From contig JANWWB010000037.1 in the NCBI GenBank assembly GCA_025056515.1, positions 1 to 6,388 of the forward strand: a stretch of DNA of 6,388 nt, in the 5' to 3' direction. The DNA is from Anaerolineales bacterium. GTDB taxonomy: Bacteria > Chloroflexota > Anaerolineae > Anaerolineales > Villigracilaceae. The translations under genes and the position numbers were made by a program. The notes under the pieces were generated by a model. It was not told the origin of the DNA. It saw only the letters and a program-made list of their open reading frames with translations, and ran no database searches. Below are positions 1 to 5,754 of the stretch, in pieces. Position 1 is the first letter of the stretch. Each line of letters starts with the position of its first letter.

Positions 1-1124
1 ACGAATTCGGTGTGGTGCGTTGGGCGCCGGGCGCAGCCGATTTCCTGCGCGATGAAATTGCCTGGTTCGAAGCGCATGGCTTGAATCATGCTATTTGGGT
101 TTGGGAGCCAACTTACCAGCCCTGGTACACCTGGGGCGATCGGGCGATGTACTATCCCTTCGGTCCTGATCCCCAGAATTTCACTGAGGTGGAGAATGAA
201 CTCTGGCGCGTCATTCGAGAGGCGTGGCAGCGGAATGCGATTCGTCCCCCGACCGATTCCTCTGTCGCTGCAGACGTCTCTCCTTCCCCTACCTCGGCAC
301 CGACGATCACGCCGTCCTCCACGCCTCCCCCTCCCTCGTACTCTCTCCGTTTCTTCGGCACAGGCTGGGGGGATGTAGACCGTGTCAAAATACCGCTTCT
401 CGATCCGACTGGGCGTTCGCTGCCGGTGAATGTCGGCGAGACCGACTTTACGATTGAATTCTGGTTGCGCTTTGCTGCCGGGGAAAACCGCCGCTCTGCC
501 TGCTCGGAAGGTGAAGACACTTGGATTTACGGCAATATTATCCTGGATCGGGATATTTTCGGCGCGCCGGATTACGGTGACTATGGAATTTCGCTCTACG
601 GAGAGAAAATTGCCTTTGGCGTTCACAATGGCCGTTGGGGATACACCATGTGTAGTGCGACGCGATTGGAAGCCGATCGCTGGTATCACATTGCGGTCAC
701 TCGGCGCACGGATGGTGAAATGAGCATTTTTATCAACGGCAATCTGGACCGAAGACGGAATGGCCCGCCGGGCAATCTATCGTACCGCCCCGGTCGCCGT
801 GTGGCCTGGCGCAACGAGCCTTTCTTGGTCATCGGCGCCGAAAAGCATGATTATGACCCAAGTACGTACCCCTCCTTTCGCGGCTGGGTAGATGAAGTAA
901 GAATTTCCACCGTGGTGCGCTATGTCGAGAACTTCATCCCGCCAAGTTCGCCGTTTTCGCCGGATGAATATACTGCTGCTCTGTATCACTTTGACGAGGG
1001 AGAAGGGACGTTGGTTCTCGATTCTTCGAACGCTGTGGGTGGTCCTTCTCATGGGGAACGACGCGTGGGCGGAACGAATAACGGGCCAATCTACGATACA
1101 CTGATCCCTTTCGCTTTTCCGTAA
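1..1124 (+). CDS. GH5-like glycoside hydrolase with C-terminal LamG domain (3' part)
   Basis: The gene is cut at its 5' end. The reading frame is open from base 3 and stops at TAA 1122-1124; the GTG codons at 12 and 15 are internal. The first ~78 codons resemble the end of a family 5 (cellulase-type) TIM barrel: an EFG motif at the very edge, whose Glu may be the beta-7 nucleophile, then NHAIWVWEP, which matches the beta-8 strand with its sugar-stacking Trp. A Pro/Ser/Thr-rich linker follows (about 240-338). The rest (about 339-1124) is a concanavalin-like LamG/LamG-like-jellyroll domain, shown by [35 protein letters not shown] and [11 protein letters not shown]. Two Cys (SACSEG, TMCSAT) could form a disulfide. 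Linker and LamG domain suggest an extracellular polysaccharide-active enzyme; the signal peptide would lie outside the window. The substrate cannot be read from this part. The GH5 call is less certain than the LamG call. Confidence 0.8.
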   Translation, partial: EFGVVRWAPGAADFLRDEIAWFEAHGLNHAIWVWEPTYQPWYTWGDRAMYYPFGPDPQNFTEVENELWRVIREAWQRNAIRPPTDSSVAADVSPSPTSAPTITPSSTPPPPSYSLRFFGTGWGDVDRVKIPLLDPTGRSLPVNVGETDFTIEFWLRFAAGENRRSACSEGEDTWIYGNIILDRDIFGAPDYGDYGISLYGEKIAFGVHNGRWGYTMCSATRLEADRWYHIAVTRRTDGEMSIFINGNLDRRRNGPPGNLSYRPGRRVAWRNEPFLVIGAEKHDYDPSTYPSFRGWVDEVRISTVVRYVENFIPPSSPFSPDEYTAALYHFDEGEGTLVLDSSNAVGGPSHGERRVGGTNNGPIYDTLIPFAFP

Positions 1125-1148
1125 TTGTATTCCCCGCTTCTCGTGAAG

Positions 1149-1178
1149 GTGAACGCCTTTCCCGGTGCAGCGGTTCAC
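1149..1178 (+). other. Possible stem-loop after the hydrolase gene
   Basis: GTGAACGC (1149-1156) can pair with GCGGTTCAC (1170-1178) if one G is bulged, leaving a 13-nt loop. It begins 24 bp after the hydrolase stop, where a transcript end would be expected. There is no T-tract behind it, so it is not a standard intrinsic terminator. It could protect the 3' end or be chance. Confidence 0.25.
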
Positions 1179-1195
1179 AGTAGGACAACTCAGAG

Positions 1196-1212
1196 AAGTT
1201 ATCCGATAACTT
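1196..1212. promoter_or_regulatory. 17-bp palindrome upstream of rnz, candidate operator
   Basis: AAGTTATC at 1196-1203 and GATAACTT at 1205-1212 are exact reverse complements around a single C. The one-base centre makes it a poor RNA hairpin but a good binding site for a dimeric regulator. It ends 38 bp before the rnz ATG and 25 bp before the -10-like TAAAAT, so it would overlap or abut a -35 region. The regulator is unknown, and chance cannot be excluded. Confidence 0.35.
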
Positions 1213-1237
1213 TTGGTTGTTGCGGGGTAGAGTGAGG

Positions 1238-1243
1238 TAAAAT
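1238..1243 (+). promoter_or_regulatory. -10-like element for the rnz operon, possibly leaderless
   Basis: TAAAAT lies 7 nt before the rnz ATG, so transcription would start at or next to the A of the start codon and the mRNA would be leaderless. The -35 is poor: TTGGTT at 1213-1218 with a 19-bp spacer is the best match. The competing reading is a leadered transcript that uses GAGGT at 1234-1238 as a ribosome site, but its 12-nt spacing to ATG is long. Confidence 0.35.
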
Positions 1244-1250
1244 ACTCCCA

Positions 1251-2171
1251 ATGTTTGAACTGATTTTTCTTGGCACATCTGCCTCGGCTCCCTCGGTGCG
1301 CCGCGGCTTACCGGCACTAGTGGTTAGGCACAACGAATATCGCTTTTTGGTTGACTGCGGCGAAGGTACACAACGTCAGATTTTGCAGGCCGGAATAGGC
1401 TTTCGCAATCTCAATCGGATTTTGCTCACGCATGGTCATCTTGACCACATCTTGGGCTTGGCCGGGTTGCTCTCGACGCTTATGCGTTGGGAAACGATGG
1501 ATGAATTGAACATCTATGGCGCACGCGGTACGCTGGAGCGTGTGCATGATCTGCTCTTCGGAGTCGTGTTGCGCGGGCGCAAGCCGCCTTTAACGCTCAA
1601 CCTACATGAAATTAAACCCGGGGTCTTCTTCGAAGCGGAGGACTTTACTATTCGGGCATTCCCCGTCTTTCACCGTGGTTCCGATAGCCTTGGGTTTCTC
1701 TTTGAGGAACGTTCCCGCCGCCCCTTCTTGCCCGAGCGCGCTGATGCCCTAGGCATTCCCTTCGGACCTGAGCGGCGCAGGCTGGTTGAGGGCGAAACCA
1801 TTTGCCTCGCAGATGGGCGCGTGGTAACGCCGGAGGAAGTCCTCGGCCCGCTCAAGCCGGGCGTGCGACTGGCCGTGATCGGCGATGTCGGACGCATCGA
1901 TGGCTTGGTTGAGTATTGTAACCAAGTCGATGCTCTGGTCATTGAAGCGACCTATTTGCAAGAAGAAGCAGAGATGGCCGCACAATTTTCTCACCTGACT
2001 GCCCGACAGGCGGCCGAATTGGCTGTGCAAGCCGGGGTGAAGCGACTTATCTTGACGCATCTTTCGCGTCGTTATACCGAGCGAGAAATCCTTGCGGAAG
2101 CTCAGACACTTTTCGCGGCTGTTCAGGTAGCGCGAGATTTCGACTTTGTTCAAATCAAATCTGAAGGATAG
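1251..2171 (+). CDS. rnz: Ribonuclease Z (tRNase Z, short form)
   Basis: This is a metallo-beta-lactamase-fold endoribonuclease that cuts 3' trailers from tRNA precursors in the cytoplasm. At 306 residues it matches the short bacterial form. The family's metal ligands can all be placed: T60-H-G-H-L-D-H66 (His61, His63, Asp65, His66), His141 in FHRGSDSLGF, Asp211 in GDVG, His247 in FSHLT and His269 in THLSRRY. The N-terminal LFLGTSA-type strand and the D35-C-G-E-G-T-Q segment are also typical. Residues about 155-205 (FLPERADALGIPFGP, then LADGRVVTPEEVLGP) match the RNase Z region between the His141 and Asp211 motifs. The usual GDT at the bridging Asp is GDV here, a mild change. ATG 1251 begins exactly at the family N-terminus. 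It is the first gene of the 1251-5512 run, 6 bp before pfkA. A related MBL-fold phosphodiesterase is the main alternative. Confidence 0.9.
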   Translation: MFELIFLGTSASAPSVRRGLPALVVRHNEYRFLVDCGEGTQRQILQAGIGFRNLNRILLTHGHLDHILGLAGLLSTLMRWETMDELNIYGARGTLERVHDLLFGVVLRGRKPPLTLNLHEIKPGVFFEAEDFTIRAFPVFHRGSDSLGFLFEERSRRPFLPERADALGIPFGPERRRLVEGETICLADGRVVTPEEVLGPLKPGVRLAVIGDVGRIDGLVEYCNQVDALVIEATYLQEEAEMAAQFSHLTARQAAELAVQAGVKRLILTHLSRRYTEREILAEAQTLFAAVQVARDFDFVQIKSEG

Positions 2172-2177
2172 AGAAAA

Positions 2178-3155
2178 ATGGGCGAAAAGCGATATACGAT
2201 TGGCGTGCTGACTTCTGGCGGCGATTCGCCGGGTATGAATCCGTGTATCCGTGCCGTGGTACGTGCTGGCATTGCGCACGGTGCTCAGGTGATTGGAATT
2301 ATGGATGGCTTTGATGGCCTTATTAATGGCGAATTTCGTCCCCTTGGGCCGCGTGATGTGGGCGGTATTATGCAACGCGGTGGCACGATTCTGCACACTC
2401 GCCGTTCGCAACGCTTTTTGGAGAAAACGTATCAGCGTGAAGCAATCCGTAACATCAACAGCGCCGGCATTGACGGCTTGGTCGTCATCGGCGGTGAAGG
2501 CTCGCTCAAGGGAGCGCATGTATTGGCCGGTTATGGTATTCAAGTGGTCGGCATACCGGGGAGCATTGATAACGATATCTGGGGCACCGACATGGCCATC
2601 GGAGTCGATACGGCCATGAACACCATCATGGATGCCGTTGACAAACTGCGCGACACCGCTTCGTCGCACGGTCGGGCTTTCTTGGTCGAAGTGATGGGTC
2701 GGAATTGTGGCTATCTGGCTGTGCTGGCTGGAATCGTCTGCGGCGCCGAGATGGTGATTACGCCTGAATCGCCGGCTACGGTCGAAGAGGTTGCTGCTGC
2801 AGTTGAGGACGCCTACATGCGGGGCAAGACACATGCCATCATCATCGTCGCCGAGGGCGCACCGCTCAAAGTGGTAGACTTGGCGAAAGCGCTGGACGAA
2901 ATGGACGTTGGTTTCGATACGCGCGTCACCATCCTGGGTCATATTCAGCGCGGTGGTTCGCCAACTGCGTTCGAACGCATGTTAGCGACTCGCATGGGTG
3001 TTCGGGCGGTTGAGGCACTGCTGGAGGGCAAGACCGATGTCATGGTCGCCCTACAAGGCCGTAACATCGAGCTTGTCCCCTTAAGCGAAGTGACCGACAA
3101 AACGCGTTCGGTCAACCCTGACTACTTCAAACTAGCGCACATGCTTTCACGATGA
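2178..3155 (+). CDS. pfkA: 6-phosphofructokinase (PfkA family, probably ATP-dependent)
   Basis: The enzyme phosphorylates fructose 6-phosphate to fructose 1,6-bisphosphate, the committed step of glycolysis, usually as a cytoplasmic homotetramer. At 325 residues it is close to E. coli PfkA (320). Motifs in order: TSGGDSPGMNPCIRAVVR (12-29), RGGTIL (67-72), VIGGEGS (103-109), PGSIDND with the catalytic Asp, VEVMGRNCG, and ILGHIQRGGSPT. Gly at the E. coli 104 position (GEGS) and Gly before the S/T of PGSIDND favour ATP over pyrophosphate as donor. The preceding residue is Glu107 where E. coli has Mg-binding Asp103; actinobacterial-type PFKs with GGEDT also have Glu there. By eye alignment, effector-site Arg21 and Arg25 are kept, but Arg54 appears to be Glu52, so allosteric control may differ. 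AAGGA at 2164-2168, inside the rnz 3' end, is the ribosome site, 9 nt before ATG, which suggests translational coupling. Confidence 0.93.
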   Translation: MGEKRYTIGVLTSGGDSPGMNPCIRAVVRAGIAHGAQVIGIMDGFDGLINGEFRPLGPRDVGGIMQRGGTILHTRRSQRFLEKTYQREAIRNINSAGIDGLVVIGGEGSLKGAHVLAGYGIQVVGIPGSIDNDIWGTDMAIGVDTAMNTIMDAVDKLRDTASSHGRAFLVEVMGRNCGYLAVLAGIVCGAEMVITPESPATVEEVAAAVEDAYMRGKTHAIIIVAEGAPLKVVDLAKALDEMDVGFDTRVTILGHIQRGGSPTAFERMLATRMGVRAVEALLEGKTDVMVALQGRNIELVPLSEVTDKTRSVNPDYFKLAHMLSR

Positions 3156-3158
3156 GAT

Positions 3159-3692
3159 ATGCCGCGGATGGAAATTGACCTCGATCCTGTCAGTCATATT
3201 ACGGTTGACGCCATTGGCCGACCCGGTCAGCGTGTTTTCTATTTGCAAGGCTGGACCGAAGATGATCCTCAACCGGTTACGATCATCATCGAAAAGATTC
3301 AGCTCCAGACCCTGATCGTTGGCTTACAACAAATGCTTCTTGAATTAAGTCGCCGTGAGCCGCGCCTGGCCATTCCTCCGGCCGATTACGACGAAGACAA
3401 AATGCATATTCACCCGCCGGTAGACCCTCTCTTCCGCGCCGGCGAGATGGGTTTGGGTTATGATAGCGAGAGAGACCTGGTTGCCCTCCTGACGCGCGAA
3501 CTTGTCTCAGATGAAGAGAATGACGAAGAGGCAGCGGTTGTCCGTTTTTGGTTCACGCGTCGGCAAGCGATGCAATTGATTGCCTGGGGCCTGGAGGTCA
3601 TCCAGCGCGGACGGCCTATCTGTCCACAATGTGGCCAACCCATTGATCCCGAAGGCCACTTTTGCCCTAAGAAAAACGGACACAAAAAGTGA
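3159..3692 (+). CDS. DUF3090 family protein with C-terminal zinc-ribbon motif
   Basis: This is a 177-residue cytoplasmic protein with no signal peptide or membrane segment. It matches DUF3090 (TIGR03847 type), a family of unknown function. Visible family marks are the opening MPRMEIDLDP, PGQRVFYLQG (about 23-32), FRAGEMGLGYD near the middle, and the end RPICPQCGQPIDPEGHFCP followed by KKNG. Cys155, Cys158, His167 and Cys169 form a C-X2-C-X8-H-X-C set that probably holds one zinc. An acidic stretch (SDEENDEE) comes before the last helix region. The ATG is 3 bp after the pfkA stop with no clear Shine-Dalgarno, so translation is probably coupled; an in-frame ATG at 3168 (Met4) is an alternative, but family members tend to begin MPR. 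In Actinobacteria, as recalled from family knowledge, this gene sits next to an SCO1664 gene, as here, often near mshC and a histidine-phosphatase gene. That supports a shared, unknown role. Confidence 0.85.
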   Translation: MPRMEIDLDPVSHITVDAIGRPGQRVFYLQGWTEDDPQPVTIIIEKIQLQTLIVGLQQMLLELSRREPRLAIPPADYDEDKMHIHPPVDPLFRAGEMGLGYDSERDLVALLTRELVSDEENDEEAAVVRFWFTRRQAMQLIAWGLEVIQRGRPICPQCGQPIDPEGHFCPKKNGHKK

Positions 3693-3709
3693 CGTAGGGT
3701 AATGGCCGG

Positions 3710-4444
3710 ATGGCGGCAAAGCAGAACAAACGCTTAACCGATCAAGACTGGAAACAAGTCCTAGAAAAGGGAGCAATTTCCCTTCAAGGGCAATTCTTAC
3801 TTGGTTCGAATTACACGTTCCTGGTTACGGTCGAATATCAGGGTTGTCTTCTTCCGGCTGTGTATAAACCGGTGCGCGGCGAACAGCCACTCTGGGATTT
3901 TCCTGAAGCGACCTTAGCTCGCCGAGAGGTCGCTGCTTACCTTCTCAGTCGAGCTTTGGGGTGGGACTTTATTCCCGTGACCGTTTTGCGCGAGGGTCCC
4001 TTCGGCCTTGGCTCGTTGCAACAGTTTATCGAATACAATCCAAACTATCATTACTTTAACTTCCGCCCCGCCGATGTGGAACGCCTACGGCCGGTTGCTC
4101 TCTTTGATTTGTTAGCCAACAATGCTGACCGCAAAGGCAGTCACGTCTTTTTCCAAAAGCGCACCCGACGCCTGTACGCAATTGACCATGGTCTGTGTTT
4201 TCATGTCCAAAATAAACTGCGCACCGTCATTTGGAACTTTGCTGGCGAGCCGTTCCCGCAAGCGCTACTGGAATCTTTACGTCGGCTGCGTGCCCAGGCC
4301 TCGGTGCAGCTGGCTGCCCTGAAAGAGTATCTTTCCCCGGAAGAGATTGAGGCACTAGAAGCGCGCCTAGAGCACTTGCTCGCTGACCCGGTCTATCCAT
4401 TCCCACCCCGTCATCGGCGCGCCTTCCCTTATCCGCCTTTATAA
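3710..4444 (+). CDS. SCO1664 family kinase-like protein
   Basis: This 244-residue protein matches the SCO1664 family (TIGR03843 type), distantly related to PI3/4-kinase and HipA-like folds. It contains VYKPVRGEQPLWDFP (51-65; Lys53 is the candidate ATP-binding lysine), REVAAYLLSRALGW (72-85), a catalytic-loop-like LFDLLANNADRKGSHV (131-146; Asp140 candidate catalytic residue) and AIDHGLCFHVQNKLRTVIW (157-175; Asp159 candidate metal ligand). These roles are inferred from fold analogy; the substrate is unknown. After a charged helical stretch (about 184-226) it ends in a Pro/aromatic tail (YPFPPRHRRAFPYPPL). The start is ATG 3710, with a weak AGGG at 3696-3699. An in-frame stop at 3695 excludes an earlier start, and an ATG at 3702 is out of frame with only 11 codons. 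It lies 17 bp after the DUF3090 gene, its usual partner. It is probably a small-molecule or protein kinase. Confidence 0.87.
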   Translation: MAAKQNKRLTDQDWKQVLEKGAISLQGQFLLGSNYTFLVTVEYQGCLLPAVYKPVRGEQPLWDFPEATLARREVAAYLLSRALGWDFIPVTVLREGPFGLGSLQQFIEYNPNYHYFNFRPADVERLRPVALFDLLANNADRKGSHVFFQKRTRRLYAIDHGLCFHVQNKLRTVIWNFAGEPFPQALLESLRRLRAQASVQLAALKEYLSPEEIEALEARLEHLLADPVYPFPPRHRRAFPYPPL

Positions 4445-4457
4445 TCTCAATTCTTTG

Positions 4458-4465
4458 AAAGGAGA
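4458..4465 (+). promoter_or_regulatory. Strong ribosome binding site of hom
   Basis: AAAGGAGA has GGAG ending 7 nt before ATG 4472. It is the best Shine-Dalgarno sequence within the 1251-5512 run and fixes the hom start. The 27-bp gap holding it has no terminator, so hom probably stays on the same transcript. Confidence 0.8.
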
Positions 4466-4471
4466 CTTGGC

Positions 4472-5512
4472 ATGCTATATCATCTCGCTCTTGTGGGGTT
4501 TGGCAATGTAGGCCGTGCGTTTGCTCGCCTGCTTCAACGAAAAGAAGCCGAACTGAACGCCCGCTATGATCTTCAAATTCGCGTCACCGGGATCGCAACG
4601 GGACGGCATGGGATGGCCATTGATCCCGATGGATTGGATATGAACGAAGCTTTGCACCTGGTAGAAACTGGGCAATCTCTGAATGCCTTGAGCCGCTTTC
4701 CGTTGACAGACATCGTTGATTTCTTGTATTCCGTCCCGGCCGATGTGCTTTTTGAGAACACACCGGTCAACCATGAAAACGGCGAACCGGCTGCAAGTTT
4801 TCTGCGGATTGGACTGGAGCGCGGCATGCATGTTATCACGGCCAACAAAGGGCCGGTCGTTCATGCCTATCACGACCTGACTGCTCTGGCCAAACGTCAG
4901 GGGCGTAAGTTCTACTTTGAGTCGGCGGTGATGGACGGTGCGCCGATTTTCTCGCTCTTCCGCCAAGCTTTACCTGCGATTCAGATACATTCCTTTCGTG
5001 GCATTCTCAATTCAACCACCAACCTCATCCTCGGACGTATGGAGCAGGGCGAGTCGTTTGAGCAAGCGGTTGCCTATGCCCAAACCATTGGCCTGGCCGA
5101 GACCGACCCTTCTGCCGATGTAGATGGTTGGGATGCCGCAATTAAGGTTGCCGCCTTGACGACCGTCCTGATGAATGTCCCTCTCAAGCCGCAGCAGGTC
5201 GAACGCCAGGGTATTCGTGAGATAACTTCCGACCAGATTGCCGCAGCCCTACGGCAGGGAAAACGCTGGAAGCTGGTCTGCACGGCTCAACGTGAGGGGA
5301 GTGGAGTGCGTGCCCGTGTTGCGCCGGAGATGGTCGCTCCCGACTCGCCGCTCTACAGTGTCAATGGCTCCTCTTCTATCGTCGAGTTTCATACCGATGT
5401 GCTACCCGGCTTAGCAATTGTGGAAGGCAATCCTAGCCCAGAAACAACTGCATACGGTTTACTGGCCGACTTGATTAACGCTGTATGCCTGGGCGCGAAG
5501 GATGAGCTCTGA
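4472..5512 (+). CDS. hom: Homoserine dehydrogenase, short form without ACT domain
   Basis: The enzyme reduces L-aspartate 4-semialdehyde to L-homoserine with NAD(P)H, at the branch to threonine and methionine. It has 346 residues. The N-terminal Rossmann fold shows LVGFGNVGRAF (7-17); the nucleotide and substrate region shows ENTPVN (95-100) and VITANKGPVV (121-130; Lys126). The catalytic domain has FESAVMDGAPIF (149-160), GILNSTTNLIL (177-187) and GLAETDPSADVDGWDAAIKVAAL (207-229). By analogy with yeast and E. coli enzymes, Lys126 and Lys225 are the candidate catalytic lysines. The protein ends about where the catalytic domain ends. It therefore lacks the C-terminal ACT domain that gives threonine feedback inhibition in many longer enzymes, and may be insensitive to threonine or controlled otherwise. 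No other threonine or methionine gene is in the window. The start is fixed by the AAAGGAGA ribosome site. An oxidoreductase with another substrate is unlikely given the motifs. Confidence 0.93.
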   Translation: MLYHLALVGFGNVGRAFARLLQRKEAELNARYDLQIRVTGIATGRHGMAIDPDGLDMNEALHLVETGQSLNALSRFPLTDIVDFLYSVPADVLFENTPVNHENGEPAASFLRIGLERGMHVITANKGPVVHAYHDLTALAKRQGRKFYFESAVMDGAPIFSLFRQALPAIQIHSFRGILNSTTNLILGRMEQGESFEQAVAYAQTIGLAETDPSADVDGWDAAIKVAALTTVLMNVPLKPQQVERQGIREITSDQIAAALRQGKRWKLVCTAQREGSGVRARVAPEMVAPDSPLYSVNGSSSIVEFHTDVLPGLAIVEGNPSPETTAYGLLADLINAVCLGAKDEL

Positions 5513-5588
5513 AGTAACGGGTTGATAGGCACTTTGCTTTTGTTTACAGCCTGGCACGACCAACTGGCCGCTCGAATCCGTGATAAAC

Positions 5589-5617
5589 TGGACAATCCCC
5601 TCACTTTCAGGTATGAT
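5589..5617 (+). promoter_or_regulatory. Sigma70-type promoter for atpA
   Basis: TGGACA (5589-5594) and TATGAT (5612-5617) each match the housekeeping consensus at five of six positions and are separated by an ideal 17 bp. Transcription would start near 5624, giving a leader of about 130 nt before the atpA ATG. It is the best promoter candidate in the window and lies in the only gap longer than 200 bp. The stretch 5513-5588, between the hom stop and this promoter, shows no clear terminator or other feature. Confidence 0.6.
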
Positions 5618-5628
5618 TCGCACCGCTT

Positions 5629-5650
5629 TATCGGAAGCAAGTGGCCGATA
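5629..5650 (+). other. Leader stem-loop 1 upstream of atpA
   Basis: TATCGG (5629-5634) and CCGATA (5645-5650) are exact reverse complements with a 10-nt loop. The structure would sit at the very 5' end of the predicted transcript. It would include the GTG of the possible upstream ORF in its loop, and part of that ORF's GGAAG in its stem. A six-bp stem can arise by chance. Confidence 0.35.
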
Positions 5651-5733
5651 CAACCAAAAGCATAAGCCCGGAGGACACCATCCGGGCGATTGTGCGTCAA
5701 TATCTTATAGATTTTGAAACAAATCCAGGTTGA
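5641..5733 (+). CDS. Possible 30-codon leader ORF upstream of atpA
   Basis: GTG 5641 opens a 30-codon frame ending at TGA 5731-5733, 21 bp before the atpA ATG. Its product begins MADTTKSISPEDTIRAIVRQ and continues with YLIDFETNPG, a protein-like composition with a plausible amphipathic helix. It lies wholly inside the leader predicted from the promoter at 5589-5617. Against it: the possible ribosome site GGAAG (5633-5637) is only 3 nt from GTG, the start is not ATG, and I recognise no family. It could be a leader peptide, a tiny membrane-surface or ATP-synthase-associated protein, a remnant, or chance. The frame is open upstream only to a stop at 5614. Confidence 0.25.
   Translation: MADTTKSISPEDTIRAIVRQYLIDFETNPG
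5666..5687 (+). other. Leader stem-loop 2 upstream of atpA
   Basis: GCCCGGA (5666-5672) and TCCGGGC (5681-5687) form a perfect 7-bp GC-rich stem with an 8-nt loop. No T-run follows on the + strand, so it is not a terminator for hom. On the - strand the sequence after it is only mildly T-rich and there is no gene to end. It is more likely a leader structure in the atpA mRNA, affecting stability or translation. Confidence 0.45.
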
Positions 5734-5745
5734 AATCTTTTTCTC

Positions 5746-5750
5746 GGAGG
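5746..5750 (+). promoter_or_regulatory. Ribosome binding site of atpA
   Basis: GGAGG sits 4 nt before ATG 5755, strong in sequence and slightly short in spacing. It fixes the atpA start. It follows a T-rich stretch (CTTTTTC, 5737-5743). Confidence 0.75.
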
Positions 5751-5754
5751 CCAA

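Noticed and set aside
1749..2942. A 397-codon open frame on the - strand opposite rnz and pfkA
   Set aside because: It lies fully antisense to two well-recognised genes, its product matches no family and is rich in His, Arg and Asn as expected from reading biased codons backwards.
3702..3737. An ATG 8 bp before the SCO1664-family start
   Set aside because: It is out of frame and gives only 11 codons; the ATG at 3710 gives the conserved protein.
4475..4966. A 163-codon open frame on the - strand inside hom
   Set aside because: It is a shadow of the hom coding frame, with no ribosome site or family resemblance.
5666..5687. Intrinsic terminator for hom
   Set aside because: The stem is good, but no T-run follows on the + strand and it lies downstream of the predicted atpA promoter.
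5459..5704. A second - strand frame in the same gap (product includes ESEGIVQFITDSSGQLVVPG)
   Set aside because: The sequence looks somewhat protein-like, but the only start is TTG without a ribosome site, and the frame runs antisense into hom.
5613..5717. An ATG-started 34-codon + strand frame upstream of atpA
   Set aside because: Its ATG lies inside the TATGAT -10 element, so it would not be on the predicted transcript, and its His/Gly/Lys-rich product looks random.
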